From Oceanospirillum sp048264105 (GTDB lineage Bacteria > Pseudomonadota > Gammaproteobacteria > Pseudomonadales > Halomonadaceae): a stretch of DNA of 64,000 nucleotides. The stretch is from assembly GCA_048264105.1 (NCBI GenBank), contig JBLXDJ010000006.1:62001-126000 (forward strand), in the 5' to 3' direction. This document shows, one piece after another, positions 35,802-42,783 of the stretch. A program made the translations under genes and the position numbers. The notes below the pieces were generated by a model. The model ran no database searches, had not been told where the DNA came from, and worked only from the letters and a program-made list of their open reading frames with translations. The stretch's first letter is position 1; every line of letters starts with the position of its first letter.

Positions 35802-37187
35802 ATGTGGACACCAGAACTTGAACACTTCCCCGGCCCCCGCTATATCGCCATTGCTGATGCGATGGCAGACGCCATTGAACAGGGCGTACTGAAAGATGGC
35901 GACCGACTGCCCACACACCGGGCGCTGGCGGATACTCTGGGTGTCACGGTAGGCACAATCACCCGCTCTTACGCTGAAGCGGAACGACGGGGGCTGGTGA
36001 CCGCCCGGGTTGGGCGCGGATCCTTTATCACCACACCCCATGCTCAGGGACAGCGCTTTATGATTCGTGGTGAGGCTGAGCCGGATTGCGTAGACCTTCA
36101 GCTCAACCTGCCCATTGCGAACGACAGAGCCGATATCCTGAGCAGGTCACTGACGGAATTAGCGGCAGATCCTCATCAGATGAACCGTCTGCTGGGCTAC
36201 CAGCCGGATATCGGCATGCCGGAGCACAGAGAAGCGGCCGCAGAATGGCTTCGACTGGCAGGGCTGAATACTCAGGCGGACAAGCTGATGATTACCGGCG
36301 GGGGGCAGAATGCGATTATGCTGACCCTGATGGCACTGACCCGTTCCGGCGATATGATCCTTTCAGAAGCGATCACCTACCCGGGCTTTATGGCGGTCAC
36401 GCACCAACTGGGGCTGAGACCACAACCGGTGGCGATGGATGAAGAAGGCGTTATTCCCTCAGCCTTTGAAGACGCCTGTAAGCAGTTCTCCCCACGGGTA
36501 CTCTATTGCACGCCGTCACTGCAGAACCCCACCAATGCCATTATGTCGGAAGCGCGCCGCGAAGCTCTGGCCGAGATCGCCCGCCGCTACCATGTCTGGA
36601 TCATCGAGGATTCGGTGAACTCGAACCTGCTGGAACAGGCACCGCCACCGCTGGCGGAGATCGCACCGGACAAGGTGATCTATATAAACAGTGCGTCAAA
36701 AACACTGGCTGCCGGTATTCGTGTCGGCTGGATTGTGGCGCCGGATGAGATCCGCACCCAGATCTCTAACGCCCTGCGCGCTTCACACTGGATGACCAGT
36801 CCGCTACTGGCAGAGATCTGTACCCGTTGGATCAGAAGCGGTCTGGCGCAACAACTGTTGGAAGAACAAAAGACAGAACTGTTTCAGCGCAACCGCCTGA
36901 TGACACAGTATCTGGGAGAGTTTAACTGCCGGATCAATCCCCACAGCCTGCACGCCTGGCTGGAGTTACCGGAACAGTGGCGCAGCAAAGAGTTTATTCA
37001 GCAAGCAGAAAAGCGCAGCGTAAAGGTGATCGGAGAGGATAACTTTATCGTGGCGCAATATCGGGCTCCTCAGGCGATACGACTGTCATCCAGCAGTGCC
37101 TGGTCGCAGAACCATCTTGAGCGCGGGCTGAAGGTTCTGGCAGAACTCCTGAGGCAGGAACCGGAACCTTCGCTATTGGTTTTTTAA
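35802..37187 (+). CDS. MocR-type GntR regulator with aminotransferase domain
   Basis: A 461-residue fusion of an N-terminal GntR winged helix (about 15-80: DAIEQGVLKDGDRLPTHRAL, LGVTVGTITRSYAEAERRGLV) and a fold-type I aminotransferase domain (about 100-460). The PLP lysine is K300 in YINSASKTLAAG, and GGGQNAIM and YCTPSLQNPTN are further PLP-pocket segments. MocR proteins sense PLP or an amino-acid derivative and control adjacent genes. Here the target is probably the divergent lysE exporter. The ligand cannot be read from sequence. The N-terminal start fits family length. Confidence 0.93.
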   Translation: MWTPELEHFPGPRYIAIADAMADAIEQGVLKDGDRLPTHRALADTLGVTVGTITRSYAEAERRGLVTARVGRGSFITTPHAQGQRFMIRGEAEPDCVDLQLNLPIANDRADILSRSLTELAADPHQMNRLLGYQPDIGMPEHREAAAEWLRLAGLNTQADKLMITGGGQNAIMLTLMALTRSGDMILSEAITYPGFMAVTHQLGLRPQPVAMDEEGVIPSAFEDACKQFSPRVLYCTPSLQNPTNAIMSEARREALAEIARRYHVWIIEDSVNSNLLEQAPPPLAEIAPDKVIYINSASKTLAAGIRVGWIVAPDEIRTQISNALRASHWMTSPLLAEICTRWIRSGLAQQLLEEQKTELFQRNRLMTQYLGEFNCRINPHSLHAWLELPEQWRSKEFIQQAEKRSVKVIGEDNFIVAQYRAPQAIRLSSSSAWSQNHLERGLKVLAELLRQEPEPSLLVF

Positions 37188-37200
37188 GGCCTAAGGGAGC

Positions 37201-37227
37201 GCCCCTTCTGGCGTGTCAGAAAGGGGC
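37201..37227. terminator. Hairpin between convergent mocR-type gene and moeB
   Basis: GCCCCTT and AAGGGGC (plus CTG/CAG inside, with one bulge) form a stem with a 6-base loop between the two convergent stops. There is no clear T-run, so it is a weak terminator candidate. Confidence 0.5.
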
Positions 37228-37241
37228 GTCAGAAAAGTGTA

Positions 37242-37985
37242 TCAGCCATGACACACCGGGCAGGCAGGATCTTTACTCAGATTCATGCTGCGCCATTGGG
37301 TATTCAGGGCATCAAAAATCAGTAAGCGGCCACTGGCGGTCTTACCGGCACCGGAGATCAGCTTAACGGCCTCCAATGCCTGCATCGTGCCGATGACCCC
37401 CACCAAAGGGGAGATCACACCGTTTTCAGCGCAGCGCATCGCTTCATCATCACTATCGTCATAAAGACAGCGGTAGCAGGGGTTCTCCGGCTGGCGGGGG
37501 TCAAACACCGCCAGCTGGCCACCAAACTGAATCGCCGCGCCGGATACCAAAGGTGTTTTCTCGGCGACGCAGGCAGCATTAATCGCAAAACGGGTGGAGA
37601 AGCGATCACTGCAATCCAGCACCACATCTGCCAGACGGATCTGCTCCCGCAAGGCACCCCCTTCCAGCTTTTCGGGCAGGGTGACAATCTCGCATTCCGG
37701 ATTCAGCTCATTCAGCGTTTGCCGGGCGGAGTCCACTTTCGGCTGCCCGATGGTGCTTTGACGATGTACGATCTGACGCTGCAGATTGGACAGGTCCACC
37801 TCATCAAAATCACTGATCGCCAACGTACCGATACCGGCGGCGGCACAATAAAGCGCGGCAGGTGATCCCAGCCCGCCCATGCCGATGATCAATACGCGGG
37901 CATCCAGTAAGGCCTGCTGTCCGGCGATCTCAACCTCCGGCAACATAATCTGACGGCTGTAGCGTAATAACTGCTGATCCTGCAT
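37242..37985 (-). CDS. moeB: Molybdopterin-synthase adenylyltransferase MoeB/ThiF family
   Basis: A 247-residue E1-like enzyme that adenylates the C-terminus of a small sulfur carrier (MoaD or ThiS). The nucleotide loop is GMGGLGSPAALYCAAAGIG (about residues 35-53), the key aspartate is in VLDCSDRFSTR, and the zinc cysteines form pairs CYRC and CPVC near the C-terminus. The hemA-prfA-prmC-moeB order in related bacteria favours MoeB, but no moaD or thiS is nearby and ThiF cannot be excluded. Here lrp stands between it and prmC, and a terminator lies upstream, so it needs its own promoter. Confidence 0.88.
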   Translation of the reverse strand: MQDQQLLRYSRQIMLPEVEIAGQQALLDARVLIIGMGGLGSPAALYCAAAGIGTLAISDFDEVDLSNLQRQIVHRQSTIGQPKVDSARQTLNELNPECEIVTLPEKLEGGALREQIRLADVVLDCSDRFSTRFAINAACVAEKTPLVSGAAIQFGGQLAVFDPRQPENPCYRCLYDDSDDEAMRCAENGVISPLVGVIGTMQALEAVKLISGAGKTASGRLLIFDALNTQWRSMNLSKDPACPVCHG

Positions 37986-38028
37986 GGTGTGATGTTCTCT
38001 TCAGATGGCAAGGTAAAAGATAAAGGAT

Positions 38029-38065
38029 AAAAAAATAGGGCTTCGGCAAATGCCAAAAGCCCTAT
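38029..38065 (-). terminator. Rho-independent terminator after lrp
   Basis: On the minus strand, ATAGGGCTT and AAGCCCTAT close a 13-base loop that contains a smaller pairing (TTGGCA/TGCCGA), followed by seven T. It ends the lrp transcript before moeB. Confidence 0.88.
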
Positions 38066-38123
38066 CAGGTATTTTAACCTGTATATGAAAAAACTGACTA
38101 TCAGGTCAGCTGGTATTTTCTAA

Positions 38124-38636
38124 CTAGGTCAGCTGATGCTCATCAAATTCATTCAGGTCCGGCACGTAGATCGAGGTGTCTTCTTTCACCTCTTCCATCA
38201 CTACGTAGCTCTTGGACTCTTTCACGCCCGGCAGGGTCAGTACCACATCTTCCAGCAGCTGACGATAAGCAGACATTTCAGGAATACGGCATTTCAGAAT
38301 GTAATCAAACTGGCCGGAAACCAGATGGCACTCCTGAATCTGTGGCTGTTTGGAAACCGCACGACGGAACTCGTCGAATACCGCAGAGGATTGAGTTTCC
38401 AGACTGATCTCTACAAAGACCAGCAGGTTAGCCCGCAGATATTTAGGATTCAGGTGGGCTTTGTATCCCTTGATAACCCCGTTTCGCTCCAGGCGCTTCA
38501 CACGCTCCAGACAAGGTGTGGTTGAAAGGCCAACCTGATTAGCCAAATCCACATAGGAGATACGGGCATTATCCTGCAGGCAGGCAAGAATTTTCAGGTC
38601 GATGCGGTCAAGTGCGCGAGGTTTAGAAGCTTTCAT
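38124..38636 (-). CDS. lrp: Leucine-responsive regulator Lrp
   Basis: A 170-residue AsnC/Lrp-family global regulator. The helix-turn-helix is at about residues 12-62 (LDRIDLKILACLQDNARIS, VGLSTTPCLERVKRLERNGV), and the RAM effector domain is at about 75-150 (LLVFVEISLETQSS, IQECHLVSGQFDYILKCR, LPGVKESKSYVVMEEVKE). These segments match E. coli Lrp closely, so it is a true Lrp rather than a specialised paralogue. It sits between prmC and moeB as a separate unit. Two near-consensus Lrp boxes lie 24-69 bases upstream, which indicates autoregulation. Confidence 0.92.
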   Translation of the reverse strand: MKASKPRALDRIDLKILACLQDNARISYVDLANQVGLSTTPCLERVKRLERNGVIKGYKAHLNPKYLRANLLVFVEISLETQSSAVFDEFRRAVSKQPQIQECHLVSGQFDYILKCRIPEMSAYRQLLEDVVLTLPGVKESKSYVVMEEVKEDTSIYVPDLNEFDEHQLT

Positions 38637-39053
38637 AGGGGAAATAACGTCTCAATAATCAGAAGGTTTTGCTAGTTATTATCTGTCTTCCAGCAATTAT
38701 TGCTGATTAGAGCTTATCGCCAAGCGGTAGCATAATTCAAGGGCTGACGGGTTTAATTGAATTAGACTTTATCCCTAGTGCAAACATTCAGATTATATTT
38801 TTTACCGAAATAAAGCCTGCTTTTGGCGTTTTAGACCAGATGAGATCAGAGAGAAAGGGAAATGGCAGAGTTTTTTTCTGTATTGACCGCTAAGCGGTTT
38901 TTCATAAGTAACGAATCAAGCGGCACCAGATTTCGCTTAAAGGACAACCGCAACCGCTTTATCGAAAAAGCGCCAATAATCCCTTTCAGCAAAAAAACCT
39001 GCACTTAAGGGGAACGCGCCACAAGATCCTGAGGATCTGACAACTGCCGTGCG
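38637..39053 (-). promoter_or_regulatory. Regulatory region between lrp and prmC
   Basis: 417 bases without a gene. Near lrp it contains two Lrp boxes (listed separately). At 38886-38898 is a small ACCGC/GCGGT hairpin followed by five T on the plus strand, and near prmC there is an AGATCCT/AGGATCT inverted repeat (39024-39038) that could end the prmC transcript. AAGCGG-type words recur around 38720-38970. No ORF has both length and a ribosome site. Confidence 0.5.
38660..38705 (-). promoter_or_regulatory. Two Lrp boxes upstream of lrp
   Basis: CAGCAATTATTGCTG (38691-38705) and CAGAAGGTTTTGCTA (38660-38674) each match 13 of 15 positions of the Lrp consensus YAGHAWATTWTDCTR. Their centres are 31 bp apart, close to three helical turns, the spacing expected for cooperative Lrp dimers. 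They lie 24 and 55 bases upstream of the lrp start codon. A weaker site may lie at 38728-38742. Confidence 0.6.
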
Positions 39054-39941
39054 TTACTCCGCAGCCAAACGACCCAGGGTCATCCGATCAACACCCGCCA
39101 GATCCTGACAGGTTTGCACCTGTTGATAACCTGCTGCTGTCATCACCGACTGCACGGCTTGTCCCTGATTGTATCCGTGCTCAAAGATCAGCCAGCCGCC
39201 GGCTTTAAGACAACGCTTAGCCTGCTCACTGATCAGACGGATATCATCCAGACCATCAGCACCAGAGGTCAGTGCCGACAGAGGTTCAAAGCGAACATCA
39301 CCCTGAGACAGGTGAGGGTCGTTATCTTCAATGTAGGGTGGGTTACTGACGATAAGATCGTAATGCTGATCGGCCAACGCCTGACACCAGTCTGACGCCA
39401 TAACAGTGACATGACCAAAACCCAGTGCCTTACGATTCTCTTCCGCCAGCGCGACAGCGCCGGGATTAAAATCACAGGCGGTTATCTGCCAATCCGGCTT
39501 TTCCGACGCCAGCGCCAGCGCAATGGCACCGGTGCCTGTGCCCAGATCTGCAATCGTCGCCTTTGGCTGCGGCATCAGCTCCAGCACCTTGGCTACCAGA
39601 TCTTCGGTATCCGGTCGGGGAATCAGCGTATCGGGACTGACTTTTAAGCTCAGCCCCCAAAACTCCCGATACCCCAGCAGATAAGCCACCGGCTGACCGG
39701 TTGCACGATCAGCAATCAACGCCTGAAAACGCTGCCACTGAGCATCCGTCAGGGTTCTGTCCGGCCAGGTAAACAGCCAGGTACGGTTCTGACCAACACA
39801 CTCCGCCAGTAGACATTCGCTGTCCAGGCGAGCGGTCTCACTGCGGGTCAGCTGCTGTACCGCCCAGTTCAGGGCGGTCTGCACATCAGGCTGCTCAGGT
39901 AAAACGGATGCGTCGGGCCGTTGGCTCATGGTGTTCGTCAT
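39054..39941 (-). CDS. prmC: Release factor glutamine methyltransferase PrmC
   Basis: A 295-residue SAM methyltransferase (HemK) that methylates the glutamine of the GGQ motif in release factors. The SAM site is IADLGTGTGAIALAL, and the NPPY catalytic motif is in VSNPPYIEDNDP near residue 197. It begins 10 bases after prfA, its substrate gene. The start used is the ATG at 39939-39941; a second ATG four codons later is also possible. Confidence 0.94.
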   Translation of the reverse strand: MTNTMSQRPDASVLPEQPDVQTALNWAVQQLTRSETARLDSECLLAECVGQNRTWLFTWPDRTLTDAQWQRFQALIADRATGQPVAYLLGYREFWGLSLKVSPDTLIPRPDTEDLVAKVLELMPQPKATIADLGTGTGAIALALASEKPDWQITACDFNPGAVALAEENRKALGFGHVTVMASDWCQALADQHYDLIVSNPPYIEDNDPHLSQGDVRFEPLSALTSGADGLDDIRLISEQAKRCLKAGGWLIFEHGYNQGQAVQSVMTAAGYQQVQTCQDLAGVDRMTLGRLAAE

Positions 39942-39950
39942 TCCGGGCTG

Positions 39951-41033
39951 TTAATCACTCAGGGCTGCCAGCTGATCAGCCTGATGTTCAGAAACCAGCG
40001 GATCGATCACTTCAGACAAAGCGCCTTCCATAATCTCATCCAGCTTGTACAGCGTCAGGTTAATACGGTGGTCCGTGACACGACCCTGTGGATAATTGTA
40101 GGTACGGATACGTTCAGAACGGTCACCACTACCCACCAGACTACGACGGGCATCGGACTGTTCCTGCGCGGCCTTATCATCTGCAGCCTGCTGAATACGG
40201 GAGGCCAGCAGAGACATCGCTTTGGCTTTGTTCTTATGCTGAGAACGCTCATCCTGACATTCAACCACAGTGCCGGTTGGCAGGTGGGTGATACGAATCG
40301 CGGAGTCGGTGGTGTTAACGTGCTGACCACCGGCACCGGAGGCGCGGAAGGTGTCGATTTTCAGGTCGCTGGGGTTGATATCAATCGTGCCCACTTCATC
40401 CGCTTCCGCCATGATCGCAACGGTACAGGCAGAGGTATGAATACGGCCCTGAGATTCTGTCGCCGGTACACGCTGAACACGGTGGGCACCGGATTCAAAC
40501 TTCAGCTGAGAATACACACGGTCACCGGTGATGCGGGTGATGATCTCTCTGTAGCCACCATGCTCACCTTCGTTCGCGCTGATTACTTCCACTTTCCAGC
40601 GCTGCTTCTCGGCAAAGCGGGAGTACATGCGGAACAGGTCACCGGCAAAAATGGCCGCCTCATCACCACCGGTGCCGGCACGTACTTCCAGAAAGACGTT
40701 GCGCTCATCGTTCGGGTCTTTTGGCAGCAGCTGTTTCTGCAGCTCAAGCTCCAGACGCTCGAGCTCGTCTTTACCCTCTTCGATCTCTTCACGGGCCATT
40801 TCGCGCATGTCTGCATCACCATCCTGCAGCATCGCTTCCGCTTCGCTCATATCGCTCTGAACCTGCTCGTACTGGTTAAAGGTCTCAACGACACCTTCCA
40901 GTTCGGAGTATTCCTGAGAATAGCTGCGGAATTTTTTCTGATCGGAGATCACTTCAGCATCACTCAGAAGAGCCTGAAGCTCTTCAAAACGATCTTTCAG
41001 CAGATCCAGTTTGGCGTGGATGGATGGTTTCAT
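39951..41033 (-). CDS. prfA: Peptide chain release factor 1
   Basis: A 360-residue class I release factor that reads UAA and UAG. The anticodon-like tripeptide is P-A-T in RVQRVPATESQGR, and the hydrolysis motif GGQ is in ASGAGGQHVNTTDS near residue 235. The length equals that of E. coli RF1. It is followed by prmC, its modifier, and preceded by hemA, the conserved order. Confidence 0.97.
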   Translation of the reverse strand: MKPSIHAKLDLLKDRFEELQALLSDAEVISDQKKFRSYSQEYSELEGVVETFNQYEQVQSDMSEAEAMLQDGDADMREMAREEIEEGKDELERLELELQKQLLPKDPNDERNVFLEVRAGTGGDEAAIFAGDLFRMYSRFAEKQRWKVEVISANEGEHGGYREIITRITGDRVYSQLKFESGAHRVQRVPATESQGRIHTSACTVAIMAEADEVGTIDINPSDLKIDTFRASGAGGQHVNTTDSAIRITHLPTGTVVECQDERSQHKNKAKAMSLLASRIQQAADDKAAQEQSDARRSLVGSGDRSERIRTYNYPQGRVTDHRINLTLYKLDEIMEGALSEVIDPLVSEHQADQLAALSD

Positions 41034-41214
41034 TTTTCTCTTCCCGGCTGGCTCCTGATCAACATAGTGTTAAGCAGGGTTAGCGATTTGTTAGATTTGT
41101 CTCCGGGTTTCGACGGTTCCCGGAGTGGGCACAGACGCCTCTGAATCGTCTTTAACCTGTCTTTTTTAATCTGAGGTTTTCTATAAAGAGGCGGTAAAGA
41201 GTGGATTAGCGTCG

Positions 41215-42477
41215 CTAATCCAGAGCAAACAGAGTGCGGGCACTGTTCAGCAGGTCATGCCGGTTATCGGCAGAGGCCTGGCGCAGTTGCACCATAGGCT
41301 CGTGTAAAACTTTGTTGGTCAGGGACTGAGAGAAACGCTTGAGCACTTCCTCTGGGTCCTGCCCTTTCTGCAGCTGCTGCAGCGCTTTTTCCAGCTCGCT
41401 GGCACGTACGCTTTCAACCTGCTGACGCAGATTACCGATCAGCTGACCGGCACCGCGCTCACGGCGGGATTGCATAAAGCTGCCCACACCGCTCAGTACC
41501 AGCTGCTCAGCCTGCTCAGCTGCTTCCTGACGGCTGCGCATATTCTCTTCGATCACCTCTTTCAGGTCATCGACACTGTAGAGGTAAACATCATCCAGCT
41601 CACCCACCTGAGGCTCAATATCACGGGGTACCGCGATATCCACCATAAAGATAGGTTTGTGCTTACGGACTTTAAGGGCACGCTCGACAGCCCCTTTACC
41701 CAGAATCGGTAACTGACTGGCCGTGGAGGCGATCACAATATCGGATTTTTCAAGCTGGTGAGGAATATCACTCAGCACAACGGCTTCGCCGTTAAATTCT
41801 TCCGCCACCGCCTGAGCACGACTCAGGGTACGGTTGGCAACCACCATGTTGGTCACACCGGCATTACGCAGATGACGGGCAACCAGCTCAATGGTTTCAC
41901 CAGCGCCGATCAGAAGGGCGCGGCTTTTACTCAGATCCGAGAAGATACGCTGGGCCATGCTGACGGCAGCGTAAGCAACAGAAACAGGGTTTTCACCGAT
42001 GGCGGTTTGAGTCCGAACCTGCTTGGCGACAGCAAAGGATTGCTGGAACAGCTGGTTCAGCTCGCGACCCACCAAACCTTTGTCCTGAGCATTCAGATAG
42101 GCATCTTTAATCTGCCCCAGAATCTGAGGTTCTCCCAGAACCATAGAATCCAGACCGCAGGAAACACGCATCAGGTGCCGGGCAGCATCTTCATTGGTGT
42201 ATTCGTAGCTATAGCGCGCCAGATCGGACAGATCCAGATTGTGGAACTGACTCATCCATTCAAGCACCGGCGTTGTCTCCCGGCCCTGAGAATCCGGATC
42301 CACAACACAGTACAGCTCGGTACGGTTACAGGTAGACACCACCGTCACTTCACTGATCTGCGGGTGCTGCTTTAACTGCTGGAACGCCCCATCCAGTTGT
42401 TCCGGGGTAAAAGCTACCCGTTCGCGGATTTCCACGGGGGCAGTTTTATGATTGATTCCAAAGGCAAGCAGGCTCAT
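41215..42477 (-). CDS. hemA: Glutamyl-tRNA reductase
   Basis: A 420-residue enzyme that reduces glutamyl-tRNA to glutamate 1-semialdehyde, the first step of tetrapyrrole synthesis by the C5 route. The N-terminus GINHKTAPVEIRERVAF, the active-site cysteine C50 in VSTCNRTELYC, and the NADPH fold (ALLIGAGETIELVARHL) are visible, with a C-terminal dimerisation helix. It is divergent from the sensor cyclase gene and lies 181 bases upstream of prfA. Confidence 0.97.
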   Translation of the reverse strand: MSLLAFGINHKTAPVEIRERVAFTPEQLDGAFQQLKQHPQISEVTVVSTCNRTELYCVVDPDSQGRETTPVLEWMSQFHNLDLSDLARYSYEYTNEDAARHLMRVSCGLDSMVLGEPQILGQIKDAYLNAQDKGLVGRELNQLFQQSFAVAKQVRTQTAIGENPVSVAYAAVSMAQRIFSDLSKSRALLIGAGETIELVARHLRNAGVTNMVVANRTLSRAQAVAEEFNGEAVVLSDIPHQLEKSDIVIASTASQLPILGKGAVERALKVRKHKPIFMVDIAVPRDIEPQVGELDDVYLYSVDDLKEVIEENMRSRQEAAEQAEQLVLSGVGSFMQSRRERGAGQLIGNLRQQVESVRASELEKALQQLQKGQDPEEVLKRFSQSLTNKVLHEPMVQLRQASADNRHDLLNSARTLFALD

Positions 42478-42783
42478 AGATAACTATTCTGTCACGTTTC
42501 CGGCATTTTTGAGGCTGGGGATAATAGCACAACACGGCTGAAGGTGGCACTCCAACCACATGGAAGGTAAGGCGTTTTTTTAATCAGAGCGGTGATAAAA
42601 AGGTTGGCTTTTCTCAAACTTTACTTGTGCAGAGTCATACATCCATTGCACTATGAAATCCCCCACAAAAATTCATTTTACAGCTACCTTAAACACTAAG
42701 GCCTGCAGGCTGTCACCTTCTGCACGACAGAGGTCGCTTTTTAAGCTGCTGCTTTAGGTTTATGACCGGATTTTGGGGACTTT
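42478..42783. promoter_or_regulatory. Divergent intergenic region between hemA and the sensor cyclase
   Basis: 306 bases without a gene. TATTAT about 35-45 bases upstream of hemA on the minus strand could be a -10, but I find no convincing -35. No hairpin, operator or small ORF stands out. Confidence 0.35.

Noticed and set aside
39921..41144. 407-codon plus-strand open frame antisense to prfA and the start of prmC
   Set aside because: It lies over well-conserved prfA. Its composition is that of a shadow frame, it has no ribosome site, and no domain is recognisable.
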